Shown here: piece after piece, positions 34,946-44,423 of the stretch
How the letters are laid out: the number at the start of each line of letters is the position of its first letter
Numbering within the stretch: the stretch's first letter is position 1
Assembly (NCBI GenBank): GCA_964418125.1
Contig: CAYQKY010000020.1
Coordinates: 16,527-80,526, forward strand
Source: JACJXW01 sp964418125
GTDB lineage: Bacteria; Bacteroidota; Bacteroidia; Chitinophagales; Saprospiraceae
Reading direction: 5' to 3'
Length of the DNA: 64,000 bases
The notes under the pieces: model-generated
The model's input: only the letters and a program-made list of their open reading frames with translations
Databases searched by the model: none
What the model was told of the DNA's origin: nothing
Position numbers and translations under genes: made by a program

Positions 34946-35863
34946 TTACTCCTTCTGCTCCACCTCCCACTCGATATCCCAACGCCCCAGGTACTCCTCT
35001 ATCGGCCCCAGCCCTACTTCCTTACGGCGTTTATTTACGTACTCCGGCTCCTTGATGGTATAGGGCTCGTACCTACCCGTTTCCTTATTGAAGATCACCT
35101 GTGAGCCGTAGAGCTGCGGCCGGCCCTCCCGCATTTCCACCCGGTCGTACATCAGCGCATAATCGTTCCAGTCAGCTTCATCCGATTCACAGGCTGCCTT
35201 CAACAGAGGTAGGTACTTTTGCTGTAACTCCAGGTCAGCGTGCTGAATGACGAGGAAGGCCGCCTGGGAAGCACTGCCTTTAACCTCCGACTTTTTCGGC
35301 CAGCCGTGCTCGGCGATGATCTCCTCCAGGCGCCGCTCGTTCTGAGCGTTGATGTCGCGCTTCAGCTGCCAAAGGGCGGTGGTGAGCGGGTTGCGCGGCC
35401 CCAGTTGTTTTTCTGCCACGTCCATGTGGTAGTAGTAGGCCTGGTCTTTCAGGCGCATGCGCCAGAGCTCCTTGGAAAGTTCCGGTTTGGGGTATTCGCC
35501 ATATTTGGCCTCCACCTTTTCCACCTGACGGTTTTCCACTTCCGCCCAGCGCTCATCTTCCAGCAGGAGAACGAGGTCGGGGTCATTCAGTGCGCGGACG
35601 GAGGTATCCTGCTCCAGGCCGATATTCAAGTAATGGAAGGCCGAATCCCGCATGTTGAGCAGGGCATAGGAGCAGGCCAGGTTGTAGGCGGCGTCCCGGT
35701 TGTCCGGCTCCTCGCCCAGAATGCTGTGGTAAACGGGAATGGCCTCCGCCAGGTGGCCGGCCCGGAGCAGAGAGTCGGCTACTGCCAATTGCCCCTTGTC
35801 TTGTGCGATGGAAAGGGTACTGATCAAAAAGAGTGCGCAGGAAGATAAAATGAAGGTTTTCAT
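34946..35863 (-). CDS. Secreted TPR protein with DUF6624 domain
   Basis: 305 residues; signal peptide FILSSCALFLISTLSIAQ. Two TPR-like repeats (~25-95; AIPVYHSILGEEPDNRDAAYNLACSYALL) are followed by a DUF6624-type domain (~150-300) with IIAEHGWPKKSEVKGSASQA, AFLVIQHADLELQQKYLPLL, YALMYDRVEMREGRPQLYGSQ and RRKEVGLGPIEEYL. Function of the domain is not established. It lies 90 bp downstream of the BlaR1-like gene on the same strand and may belong to that transcript. Confidence 0.85.
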   Translation of the reverse strand: MKTFILSSCALFLISTLSIAQDKGQLAVADSLLRAGHLAEAIPVYHSILGEEPDNRDAAYNLACSYALLNMRDSAFHYLNIGLEQDTSVRALNDPDLVLLLEDERWAEVENRQVEKVEAKYGEYPKPELSKELWRMRLKDQAYYYHMDVAEKQLGPRNPLTTALWQLKRDINAQNERRLEEIIAEHGWPKKSEVKGSASQAAFLVIQHADLELQQKYLPLLKAACESDEADWNDYALMYDRVEMREGRPQLYGSQVIFNKETGRYEPYTIKEPEYVNKRRKEVGLGPIEEYLGRWDIEWEVEQKE

Positions 35864-35954
35864 GGTTAATCTTAAGTTTAAATGTTATGACTTTCCGGAG
35901 GGATTCCCCTCCTCAGGGCCGGGCACGGTGATAAAGCGCCCCGGCAATTGGCCG

Positions 35955-38519
35955 TCACCGCAAGTTAAAGGCAAAAGAAAGCGGGAACAAAAGCGGCTGT
36001 CCCTGCTCGCCTTCAACCACGATATTCGTTACAAAGACACTGCTCCGGCGCTGCAGCTTGCCAATGGCCGCCTGCACCTCCGGCCGCGCCACCGAATCGG
36101 TGATGCACTTGTACGCCGGGCCGGATTCGGGGACGAACAGCAGTTCTGCCTGCCGGAGGGGCAGCCTTTTCGCTCCTACCTTAAGCTCCAGCCCGGTTTC
36201 ACGGGCGTTCCGGAACTCCGCTAGTGACATGGCGTGTTCATCCGCCGCTCCGGCCTGGCCGCGCCAGTAGAGATAAACTTTCTGCCCGGAAAAATCGTGA
36301 TATTCGGAGAGTTGTTCTGTATTTACCGGGTTCTTTACCAGGAGTTCCACCTTCCCGATCTCCGGTTCGGACAGGATCACATCGGCCAGGGTGACCGCCC
36401 GGCGCACCGTGCGGAAGCCGGGGATCGGCGCCACGTCCAGCGTCTTGCCATCCTTGTAGTTGTCGTACATCCAGCGGTATTTCTCCACGGTGGTGTCTAT
36501 CTTGATCAGGCTTTTTTCCCCGGGGCGGTTGATGTACTGGTAGGGGTATACGCCGGCAGGATTAAGGGTAACGCCTTCCTCCGGAAACAAAGGCTTCTCT
36601 TCCGGCGGCGCGCTGTCTATCCATACCTCCAGTTGCAGGTTGTTTTGCCGTTCATTTTCCGGGTTATCGTAGAGGATCGCAAAGCGGGCCCGGTTGGCCC
36701 CCTCCGCCACCTTGGCCAGCACCTCCTCCCGCCGCAGGGGATCCAGCCGGTAAGGTTCTTTTTCTTTGGTGGATCTGAATATGATGCGCTCCCATTCCTT
36801 TTTTTCCGGATGGAACACTTGGACAAACCAGAAGCGGCTGATCCGGAGCGGATAGCCCTTATCGAACAAGGCGGCGTCTGCTCTCAGCATCCGGCTGAAC
36901 TCCTCCCGGCTCACAGTGATGCTGGCCTCCTCCGGCTCCGGCGGTTCCCGGCGAACGAAAAAGGCCTCGTTTTCTCCCCACCGCAGCAACTTGCCGGAAT
37001 GCCGGAACAGGGGTTTGGGCGTCCGGGCCTCGATCACCGCCCGCCGCGAGTATTCCGCCCATTTCTCACGTATGAAAGCGGAAAGCCCGGCGGCGCCCGG
37101 CCGGGCGCCGCTCTGCAGAAGGGCTATGCGGGCGGCAAAAACCTCACCCCGCGAATCTTTCAGTACCAGCGAAAGGTGATCACCCGGGCGGGCTTTAGTT
37201 ACGGTGGCCTCAAAGCAGGTCCAGTTTCCAATATCCCCTTCTTCACAGGTGTAGAGCCCTTCCCCATCCTGCTCAACAGCGAGGGCCAGCATTTGTATCG
37301 GGGAGGGGGTATGGCCATTCCAAAGCGATGGTACAACCAGACAGAGTTCCTGAAACTTGGAAAAGCTCAGCTCAGTAATGGGCAAAAAAGCGCTTTCGCC
37401 ATGATCCGGGTCATTCACCCATAACAGGTTGATGGATTGTGCTCCCCATTTCAGATAATAAGGCTGGGCTTTGGCCAGGTTATCGGCGCCCAGGGTCACC
37501 TCCGGGCCATAAGTGGCCATGTTAAACGACGAGCCGCCGGCCTGTTTTATTACCGGCAGTTCAAAAATGTTTTCCCGCCCCAGCTCCTGCAGGTACGACT
37601 CCGCCTGCCGAAGCCCGCTTCCGGGAAGCTTTTCCGACAGGTTGAAGGAAAACAGCGCCATCAGCATCCCCAGAAGAGGCAAACACAACAGGTACTTTCC
37701 GGCCTGCCAGCGATCGGATTCGCGCTGCCCCAGCATGGCCAGCCGCTTGCGCAGGTAGGCGGCAAAAGTATTCGTCAGCGGATGGCAGCTGCCCTGCAGG
37801 CTGTGGCTGGCCAGAAAGGTGGCGTACTGGTAAGCGGACCCCATCTGCCGGGCCACGTAGCGGTCGGCGATGTACTCGTGGGTAGCCTGCAGGCTGCGGC
37901 GATACAGGTAGATCAGTGGATTGAACCACTTGAGAACGACCCATAGTTCCATCACCAATACGTCCAGGCTGTGGCGCTGCCGTACGTGTACCAGCTCGTG
38001 CTCCAGGATGATGCGCTTGGCTTCGGGGATATCTTCCCCTTTCCAGAAGATGTAACTGAAAAAGCTGGAGGCGGGAATGTCTTCCGCCGGGCGCAGCAGG
38101 GTAAGGCGCCCTTCCTGTTCGCAGCGGCTGCGCCGGATGATGCTAAACAGGCGCCATAAGCCCCGCACCAGAGCCGTGGCCATAAAAAAGGCCCCCAGCA
38201 GGTAAACCCCCAACAGCAGGTCAGCCACGCTTAGGGAAAAGGCCGGCGTCGGCCGCTCCATTTGCTCCCAGGCTTGTTGCTGGAATTGCTGGGCCTGAAC
38301 GATAATGGGGTAAATAGCTTCAATCGTGGGAGAGGGCGCGTCAGTGGTTAATTGAATGTTGGCCAGCGGTATCGCCATAGACACCAAAGGCATGAGTAAG
38401 AGATAAGCGCGGTTCAGCTGGAAAAAGGTCTCCCGGCGCAGTAGAAAATGGTAAAAACCATAGAACAGGGCCAGGCAGACGCTCGACTCCAGCAGAAACT
38501 GTGGAATGCTAATCGGCAT
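35955..38519 (-). CDS. BlaR1-type M56 metallopeptidase sensor with large novel C-terminal region
   Basis: 854 residues. N-terminal membrane helices (~10-60, ~95-125) carry a cytoplasmic M56 zinc peptidase: EHELVHVRQRHSLD (HELVH 174-178) and THEYIADR (E215). After a later helix (LLCLPLLGMLMALFSF) the remaining ~550 residues are extracytoplasmic. They lack a penicillin-binding domain and end in a module shared with the lipoprotein at 28531-30300. By analogy with BlaR1/MecR1, ligand or stress sensing would activate the protease and inactivate the BlaI-type repressor encoded just upstream (11-nt overlap). The signal is unlikely to be beta-lactam. Confidence 0.88.
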   Translation of the reverse strand: MPISIPQFLLESSVCLALFYGFYHFLLRRETFFQLNRAYLLLMPLVSMAIPLANIQLTTDAPSPTIEAIYPIIVQAQQFQQQAWEQMERPTPAFSLSVADLLLGVYLLGAFFMATALVRGLWRLFSIIRRSRCEQEGRLTLLRPAEDIPASSFFSYIFWKGEDIPEAKRIILEHELVHVRQRHSLDVLVMELWVVLKWFNPLIYLYRRSLQATHEYIADRYVARQMGSAYQYATFLASHSLQGSCHPLTNTFAAYLRKRLAMLGQRESDRWQAGKYLLCLPLLGMLMALFSFNLSEKLPGSGLRQAESYLQELGRENIFELPVIKQAGGSSFNMATYGPEVTLGADNLAKAQPYYLKWGAQSINLLWVNDPDHGESAFLPITELSFSKFQELCLVVPSLWNGHTPSPIQMLALAVEQDGEGLYTCEEGDIGNWTCFEATVTKARPGDHLSLVLKDSRGEVFAARIALLQSGARPGAAGLSAFIREKWAEYSRRAVIEARTPKPLFRHSGKLLRWGENEAFFVRREPPEPEEASITVSREEFSRMLRADAALFDKGYPLRISRFWFVQVFHPEKKEWERIIFRSTKEKEPYRLDPLRREEVLAKVAEGANRARFAILYDNPENERQNNLQLEVWIDSAPPEEKPLFPEEGVTLNPAGVYPYQYINRPGEKSLIKIDTTVEKYRWMYDNYKDGKTLDVAPIPGFRTVRRAVTLADVILSEPEIGKVELLVKNPVNTEQLSEYHDFSGQKVYLYWRGQAGAADEHAMSLAEFRNARETGLELKVGAKRLPLRQAELLFVPESGPAYKCITDSVARPEVQAAIGKLQRRSSVFVTNIVVEGEQGQPLLFPLSFAFNLR

Positions 38520-38877
38520 CTTCCTTATTTTTGATCTTGTCCAATAATTCCTTCAACCGGGCCGGGTCTTCATTTTCCTCCTTGATGAAATGGGAAAGGA
38601 GCTGCTCGGTAGACCCCCCGAAATAATCGGCCATCATCTGCCGGAAGAAGGACTTGCGGTAGTCTTTCTTCTTCAATAGGGGATAATAGCGGTGCGTCCT
38701 CCCGAATTCTTCGTGCGCCACCAGCCCTTCCTCTTCCAGCTTGCGCACGATGGAGGAAACAGTCGTCACCGGAGGCTTGGGGTCCTCCAACTCAGCGACG
38801 ATCTCCTTGACAAAGGCCCGCTCCAGTCGCCAGAGGGCCTGCATGACCTGTTCTTCTTTTTCGTTTAAACGTATCAT
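38509..38877 (-). CDS. BlaI/MecI/CopY-family repressor
   Basis: 122 residues. Winged-helix DNA-binding domain (MIRLNEKEEQVMQALWRLER, VTTVSSIVRKLEEEGLVAHE, FGRTHRYYPLLKKKDYRK) and a C-terminal dimerisation helix. The gene overlaps the BlaR1-type gene by 11 nt, so the pair is an operon. Three operator-like half-sites lie directly upstream, consistent with autorepression and with control of the divergent OmpA-family gene. Confidence 0.92.
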   Translation of the reverse strand: MIRLNEKEEQVMQALWRLERAFVKEIVAELEDPKPPVTTVSSIVRKLEEEGLVAHEEFGRTHRYYPLLKKKDYRKSFFRQMMADYFGGSTEQLLSHFIKEENEDPARLKELLDKIKNKEDAD

Positions 38878-38888
38878 GAGCGCAATTT

Positions 38889-38945
38889 AAACTAAATTTT
38901 CGTTATTTCAACGAAATTTTAGTTTAAATAACGAAAATTTAGTTT
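38889..38945. promoter_or_regulatory. Triple BlaI-type operator between blaI-like and OmpA genes
   Basis: Three related 16-bp boxes: AAACTAAATTTTCGTT (38889-38904), AACGAAATTTTAGTTT (38910-38925) and AACGAAAATTTAGTTT (38930-38945). The first two form an inverted repeat with a 5-bp gap; the second and third are direct repeats 20 bp apart. They begin 12 bp before the repressor ATG and about 95 bp before the divergent OmpA gene. Confidence 0.75.
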
Positions 38946-39039
38946 TGCGCCTGGCCACTGGCTTTTTACACCTGACAGATAAGCCTTTGCCCCTTTCAGG
39001 CGTTTACTATTAACGACTCATTCAAGAAAAATCAAACGC

Positions 39040-41610
39040 ATGTTTATCCGCGCCACCCTGTTTTTCGCGCTCTTTACGCTTTTCACTACCCTTTCTGCCC
39101 AAGGCGGCCACGGCTTGCTCGAACAACAGGAGTATGAAGCTGCCCGGGAAGCCTTCGAAAAGGAACTCCGGCAGGACGAAGCCTCGGTAGAAGCTTTGCT
39201 CGGAATGGCGCGCCTTTACGCTGAAGATGCTTATGCGCAGTACAACCCCGATACAGCCTACACCTACCTGCGGGAAGCACAGCGGCACATCCGCAAGCTT
39301 TCAAAAGGCCGGCAGCGCAGGCTGGAAAAAGAAGGGCTGGACAGAAGCGGCATCCGCCGCCTCAAGAATGAGATCCGTGATAAAGGCTTACAATTCGCCC
39401 GGGAGAAGGGCTCAAGCGAAGCCATCTCCGAATATATGGAGCACTACCGCCGCCTGGATCATGAGAATGAGAAAAAGGCCATGGAGGCTTTCCTGCAAGC
39501 CCGTTTTGAAGAGCTACAGCTGGCTGGCGCCTATGTACCACTGCGGGACTTTGCCCGCTCCCACCGGGAAGATATCGAAGAGTACCTTCCGGAACTCACC
39601 CGGCCGCTGCAGAATGCCATTTTCGAAACCTTCTTTCGGGACAGGGACAGCTCCAGCCTGGAGGGCCTTTTCAACCTGCTGGCCGACTATCCCGAAGCCG
39701 CCGCCCGGCTGGACGGGCCCCTGAGCAGTGCCTTGTCCGAGAAGCCATTCATCGCCCGGGCGGAAGCCAACCTCCGGGGCCTGAACCATCGCTACCTGCC
39801 CAAAACGATCCGCATCATCTACCAATACCATTACATTACCGGGGACTGGGGGGACCTGCTGGGCTTTCAGAACCGATACCCCCTCTATTCGGACTCCTTC
39901 AACATCCAGGCTGCCATCACCATCGCCCGCGCGGCGCCCGACCTCAGGCTCGGCTTCACCGACGACAGGCTCCAGGTATACCGTCATTATATCGAGCTGG
40001 CGGCGCCCGTACACAAGGCCTTCGTCGCCCTGCAGCAAATGATCGCCCGCGACCTGGAGCGCAAAGACTGGGAAAAGGCTGCCGCCACCGTTCGCCGGTA
40101 TGCTCCGTTTTTTGGCGAGGATGACCACAGAATCAACGGGCTGCTCGAGATGCTCGAACAGCCGGAGGAAGGCCTGGCCCCCTACCCCATCGGTGATGCA
40201 GTCAACTCAGAACTGGGCGAGTATGCACCCTCCATCTCAGCCGATGGCCAGCGCCTTTTCTTCTGCCGCAACATGGGCCGCAATGAAGACATCTATGCTG
40301 CCGAAAGGACCGGCGAAACCTGGAGCACCCCCTACCCCATCAGCGAGCTGAACACCCCCGAAAACCACGAAGCCCCGCTGGCCATCAGCGCCGACAAAAC
40401 CACCCTGCTGATGTACGACGGCGGCATTGTCAAATACACCGACAAGCAGCCGGAGGGATGGTCGGCGCCCCGCGATTTCTTTTCCGGGCCCTATACCCCC
40501 GAGTGGCAGGGCAGCACCACTTTCGCCAGCAACCGGGAGGCCGTCATCTTCGCCGCCCGCTCTGCCGACATCATCGGCGCCCGCAATGACGACAATATCG
40601 ACCTCTTTGTTTCCCTCCGCCGGCCCGATGGCAGTTGGGGAGAACCCCTCAACCTGGGCACTACGCTCAATACCCCTTTTGAAGACCGGTCTCCCTTCCT
40701 GCACCCCGATATGCGCACGCTCTATTTCAGCTCCGCCGGCCATGGCGGGCTGGGCAGCCTCGACGTCTTTACCGCTACCCGCATCGGCGACGGATGGCTG
40801 CAATGGACCGAGCCCGTCAACCTCGGCAAAGAGGTAAACCGGCCCGGAAGAGACTGGGGCTATAAGGTCAGCACTGACGGCGCCACGGCTTACTTTGCAA
40901 TGGATGTGCCCGGCAAAAGAGAGGAGATCTATCAGGCGCCAATCCCGAAACGCTTTCGCCCCGAGCCGGTATCCACCATCCGGGGCCGCATTCTCGGCCT
41001 TGACGGGCAACCCCTCGCCGCCGAGCTCCGGCTGGAAGACCTCAGCACCGGCGAGCCGGCAGGGCAGATCCAGCCGGACCCCGAAACCGGCGCCTTTTTT
41101 ATCACGCTGCCTTCCGGGCGCCTGTACAGCTACACGGTGAAAGGCCCGGGGCTCTATCCTGTTTGCAACAACATAGACCTGCGGGAAAGCAAAACCATCC
41201 TGGATACCGAAGAGAACATTACAGTGCCCACGCTGGATGAAATCCAGGAAGGCGATATTACCCTTCCCCTGAAAAACCTCTTCTTCGAAACCGATAAATA
41301 CGAGATCCAACAAGAATCCTTTCCGGAACTCGAGCGGCTGGCAGAACTGGTGCAGGCCTATGGCCTCACAATAGAAGTGGCCGGCCATACCGACCACATC
41401 GGGGGCGCTGAATACAATAAAACGCTCTCCCGCAACCGGGCGGAAGCAGTCCGTTCCTTCCTCCTGAGCCAGGGCGTACCTCCCGGACAGATCACCGCCA
41501 CCGGCTATGGCCTGGCCCAACCCGTCGCCGACAACAAAACCGAAGAAGGCCGGGCGCTGAACCGCCGGGTGGAGATCCGGTTTGAAGGGAATGAAGGAAT
41601 GAAGGAATGA
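39040..41610 (+). CDS. PorE-like OmpA-family protein (TPR, beta-propeller, CRD, OmpA)
   Basis: 856 residues; signal peptide IRATLFFALFTLFTTLSAQ. Domains in order: helical/TPR-like region (~20-370), WD40/PD40-type propeller (~385-640; repeated YAPSISADGQRLFF and DRSPFLHPDMRTLYFSSAGHG), a carboxypeptidase-regulatory-like domain (~650-720; IRGRILGLDGQPLAAELRLED) and an OmpA peptidoglycan-binding domain (~740-850; KNLFFETDKYEIQ, EVAGHTDHIGG, LSRNRAEAVRSFLLSQGV, ALNRRVEIRF). This order is that of PorE, the T9SS component bridging peptidoglycan and outer membrane; related paralogues are common, so PorE itself is not certain. It shares its upstream region with the BlaI operator. Confidence 0.87.
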   Translation: MFIRATLFFALFTLFTTLSAQGGHGLLEQQEYEAAREAFEKELRQDEASVEALLGMARLYAEDAYAQYNPDTAYTYLREAQRHIRKLSKGRQRRLEKEGLDRSGIRRLKNEIRDKGLQFAREKGSSEAISEYMEHYRRLDHENEKKAMEAFLQARFEELQLAGAYVPLRDFARSHREDIEEYLPELTRPLQNAIFETFFRDRDSSSLEGLFNLLADYPEAAARLDGPLSSALSEKPFIARAEANLRGLNHRYLPKTIRIIYQYHYITGDWGDLLGFQNRYPLYSDSFNIQAAITIARAAPDLRLGFTDDRLQVYRHYIELAAPVHKAFVALQQMIARDLERKDWEKAAATVRRYAPFFGEDDHRINGLLEMLEQPEEGLAPYPIGDAVNSELGEYAPSISADGQRLFFCRNMGRNEDIYAAERTGETWSTPYPISELNTPENHEAPLAISADKTTLLMYDGGIVKYTDKQPEGWSAPRDFFSGPYTPEWQGSTTFASNREAVIFAARSADIIGARNDDNIDLFVSLRRPDGSWGEPLNLGTTLNTPFEDRSPFLHPDMRTLYFSSAGHGGLGSLDVFTATRIGDGWLQWTEPVNLGKEVNRPGRDWGYKVSTDGATAYFAMDVPGKREEIYQAPIPKRFRPEPVSTIRGRILGLDGQPLAAELRLEDLSTGEPAGQIQPDPETGAFFITLPSGRLYSYTVKGPGLYPVCNNIDLRESKTILDTEENITVPTLDEIQEGDITLPLKNLFFETDKYEIQQESFPELERLAELVQAYGLTIEVAGHTDHIGGAEYNKTLSRNRAEAVRSFLLSQGVPPGQITATGYGLAQPVADNKTEEGRALNRRVEIRFEGNEGMKE

Positions 41611-41767
41611 GGCCCCGCCTTCGCCCATAGGGGCTACGGGCGGGTATAAATGAGGGAAAGCTTTGCAGTCCTCCGCTTTTATATTGGCAAATGAAAAAAA
41701 TAACCTGTCCGGCGGTATCCCAAAGGGGCCACCTTACGTATCAGAGAACATCAAAATAATAAAGATC

Positions 41768-42730
41768 ATGTTCCTGTTCAAGAAAGCTCTTTTTTTAATT
41801 GCCTCCATACTCGCCGCCACCGGTTGTTCCAAAGAACCAGCATTTGAAATAAATGTACTCAACCGTCAGGTATTGAAAGATGTCAAATCGGCATCCGGGC
41901 TGGAAGTATTAGATAATACCCTCTACGCCATTGGCGATAATTCGCCCTGGCTTTACAAGATCAACGCCAAATTCAAGATCGAAGCAAGGAAGGCGATCGC
42001 CTCGGTTAAAGGCCTGGAGGATGGCGTCATTCCGAAGGCCAATAAGCCGGATTTTGAAGCTATGGCCGTAGCCGAAAAAAAGAACGGCAAAGAGTTTCTC
42101 ATCTTTGGCTCCGGCTCCAAATCACCGCAACGAGACAGGTTGGCCAGAATACGCCTGGAGAATGGAGAAGTGCAAAACTATTCCCTGGAAGGGTTCTATA
42201 AAAAACTCAGGCAGGCCACCCAGCTCGACAGCGAATCCTTAAACATCGAGGGAGCGATTATCAAGGATGAATATCTTTACTTATTCAACCGGGGGGAAAA
42301 CCTGATCCTGAAATACAAGCTTGAAGAACTGGAAAATTACCTGGCGGGAAAGGAAGAAAGCCCGGAACCCGAAACCTATCTTATGAAGCTGCCAGAGATC
42401 CGGGGTATCAAAGCGGGTTTTTCCGGCGCTACGCTTATTCCAGATAAAGATATTGTACTTTTTACCGCTTCGGTGGAAAACACAGAAAACTGGATCGCCG
42501 ATGGAGAGGTATTGGGCAGCTTTGTGGGCATGATCTCTTTGAAAAAATTGAGGAATGGACTCAAACCCGACTGTGAACGGCTGACAGAAAACGGAAAACC
42601 CCTGAACGTAAAAGTTGAATCACTCGCCGTTTTTTATCCTGCGCTCAATAATGACCTGCGGCTGCTCCTGGTAACCGACAGCGACGGAGGAGATTCCGAG
42701 CTTCTGGAGGCCAATTTACACTGGCGTTAA
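41768..42730 (+). CDS. Lipoprotein, probable beta-propeller (DUF6929-like)
   Basis: 320 residues from MFLFKKALFLIASILAATGC (lipobox ATGC, C20); upstream in-frame ATGs precede no signal. Repeated strands such as ASGLEVLDNTLYAIGDNSPW, FLIFGSGSKSPQRDRLARI, NIEGAIIKDEYLYLFNRG and GFSGATLIPDKDIVLFTAS suggest a propeller. DUF6929 is the family I associate with it, moderately sure. Its end overlaps the convergent hydrolase gene by 15 bp. The 157 bp upstream (41611-41767) carry a GCCCATAGGGGCTACGGGC-like hairpin and nothing else. Confidence 0.75.
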   Translation: MFLFKKALFLIASILAATGCSKEPAFEINVLNRQVLKDVKSASGLEVLDNTLYAIGDNSPWLYKINAKFKIEARKAIASVKGLEDGVIPKANKPDFEAMAVAEKKNGKEFLIFGSGSKSPQRDRLARIRLENGEVQNYSLEGFYKKLRQATQLDSESLNIEGAIIKDEYLYLFNRGENLILKYKLEELENYLAGKEESPEPETYLMKLPEIRGIKAGFSGATLIPDKDIVLFTASVENTENWIADGEVLGSFVGMISLKKLRNGLKPDCERLTENGKPLNVKVESLAVFYPALNNDLRLLLVTDSDGGDSELLEANLHWR

Positions 42731-43555
42731 AAACTCCTCCACCAGCCGGCAGAACAACTCCGGCTTTTCCATAAAGGGAAGGTGCCCTGCTCCTTCGATC
42801 ACCTCCAGGCGGGCATCAGGGATCAGCCGGGCCGCCCGCTCCCCATGGATCACGGGAAAGAAGGCCTCATCTCTTCCCCAGATCAGCAAAGTCGATGTTG
42901 ATACCTGCCTCAACTCCTCATCCGTATAGGTAGTAACGGCCCGGCCCCTGCCCTGGAAGAAAGCCCGCCGTCCGCCCTTGCTCTTCAGCACATCGATGGA
43001 GTAATCGTGCCAGGCAGGGTGGGCGTCATCCGGGTTCTGCATCACATTGCGTCCAAGGAGTTCTCCCCACATCGGCGAGGGGAACAGCTTGTAGAGGGCC
43101 ATTTTCAAAATAATGGCTTTATTCCAATCATCTCCCAGGCCGGCAGAGCCAACCAGGATCATTTTCTCCAACCGCTCCGGATAGCTCAGTGAAAAGTGAA
43201 TGCTGGCGGAACCCCCTTCGGAATTACCCACCAGGGAAAACCGGCCCAGGCCCAACCGTTCAGCTGCCTGCAACAGCCAGTTGGTATTGAACGGCTTGTC
43301 ATAAGGCGCGCTCGGCTTTTCCGACTCCCCGTAGCCGGGCCGGTCAAAAGCGATCACCCGGAAATGGCGGGAAAGCGGGCCGATAACCTTGTACCAGGTG
43401 ACCGCTCCGCCACCGGCCCCGTGCAGAAACACCACAGGAGGCCCCGAACCGGCTTCCAGACAGGAAGTGCGTATCCCGGCGGCATCTAAATAATGGTGTT
43501 GAACATCGGCATCGATGATGTCCAGAAGTTGCTGAAAGTTGGAGAGCTTGGTCAT
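42716..43555 (-). CDS. Alpha/beta hydrolase
   Basis: 279 residues from MTKLSNFQQLLDIIDADVQH; the longer upstream frame is not protein-like. Alpha/beta hydrolase fold with oxyanion HGAGGG, nucleophile elbow GNSEGG, acid WGRDEAFFP and catalytic His GAGHLPFMEKP. It resembles meta-cleavage-product hydrolases and haloperoxidase-type esterases; the substrate is unknown. Cytoplasmic (no signal). The end is convergent and overlaps the lipoprotein gene. Confidence 0.88.
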   Translation of the reverse strand: MTKLSNFQQLLDIIDADVQHHYLDAAGIRTSCLEAGSGPPVVFLHGAGGGAVTWYKVIGPLSRHFRVIAFDRPGYGESEKPSAPYDKPFNTNWLLQAAERLGLGRFSLVGNSEGGSASIHFSLSYPERLEKMILVGSAGLGDDWNKAIILKMALYKLFPSPMWGELLGRNVMQNPDDAHPAWHDYSIDVLKSKGGRRAFFQGRGRAVTTYTDEELRQVSTSTLLIWGRDEAFFPVIHGERAARLIPDARLEVIEGAGHLPFMEKPELFCRLVEEFLTPV

Positions 43556-43874
43556 GAGAAGTCCGTTAAGCAGGCGGGAAATTACACAAAGATACGGAAC
43601 CAGGCAATTTTCTTGGCCAGCACTGCCTGACAATGAGCCTATGTAGCATAGAACGGCTACCATTCTAATGCTAAACAGCCCGGTGGGGCCTCGTACAGCG
43701 TACACTACCCAGGGCCGCTGCTGGGCTCGTGCACCCTGCCTGGCCGCCTGGCCAGCTACCAGACGGCCTGGCAGGCAGGCGTACACAGCCCCGGCAAACT
43801 CCGTCCAACGTCAGACGGGTAGCCCACAGGGCCATCATTCAAGGGCATTTTCAATGGAACCGCCGCCGGTATTC
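43556..43874. other. Intergenic, G+C-rich repeat-like centre
   Basis: About 320 bp between the hydrolase start and the HD-protein stop. The middle (43725-43785) is rich in CTGGCC/GGCCTGG words: CTGCCTGGCCG faces CGGCCTGGCAGGCAG as an imperfect stem. No coding signal that I trust. Confidence 0.4.
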
Positions 43875-44423
43875 CTACGGAGCACCCAGTTCAAGCTCCT
43901 CCTTATGCTCCTCCAGCACCGGAATGATGAACCCGATCAGCTCCCGCAGTTCCCAGCCCAGCAGTTCCGCTCCCTTACGGACCTCCTCGCGGTCAACACT
44001 GGCGGCGAAAGACTTCGTTTTTAATTTTTTCAGGACAGATTTGGCGTTCATCCCCTCAATGCGGGTAGGGCGGATAAGGGCTGCGGCATAAATGAACCCC
44101 GTCAGCTCATCGGCGGCAACAATACACTTATCCAGCCGGGAATTCCGGGGCACATTCCATTTGGTGTAATGCCCGGCAATGGCGTGGGCAACCTCCTCCT
44201 CCCCCATTTCCCGCAGGCGTTTTACAATGACGCCGGGATGCTTATCCGGATACTTCTCGTAATCCGCATCGTGTAACAGGCCCGTGACGGCGAACTTTTC
44301 CTCATCTTCCCCGAAGTGCCGGGCCAGGGCGCACATCACCAATTCCACGGTGCGGGCGTGGCGCAGCAGAGATTCCGTCTCGGTCATCTCAGAAAGCAGT
44401 GCATAGGCTTCGTCACGGGTCAT
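43875..44423 (-). CDS. HD-domain phosphohydrolase
   Basis: 182 residues. HD signature: LLRHARTVELVMCALARHFG, GLLHDADYEKYPDKHPGV, AIAGHYTKWN and CIVAADELTGFIYAAALI. Metal-dependent phosphohydrolase or nucleotidase of the small cytosolic HDIG type. No partner domain. Stands alone; the start is 122 bp from the methionine gamma-lyase-like gene upstream. Confidence 0.87.
   Translation of the reverse strand: MTRDEAYALLSEMTETESLLRHARTVELVMCALARHFGEDEEKFAVTGLLHDADYEKYPDKHPGVIVKRLREMGEEEVAHAIAGHYTKWNVPRNSRLDKCIVAADELTGFIYAAALIRPTRIEGMNAKSVLKKLKTKSFAASVDREEVRKGAELLGWELRELIGFIIPVLEEHKEELELGAP

Noticed and set aside
40237..41628. 463-codon minus-strand frame opposite the PorE-like gene
   Set aside because: Antisense to propeller and OmpA motifs; no independent coding evidence.
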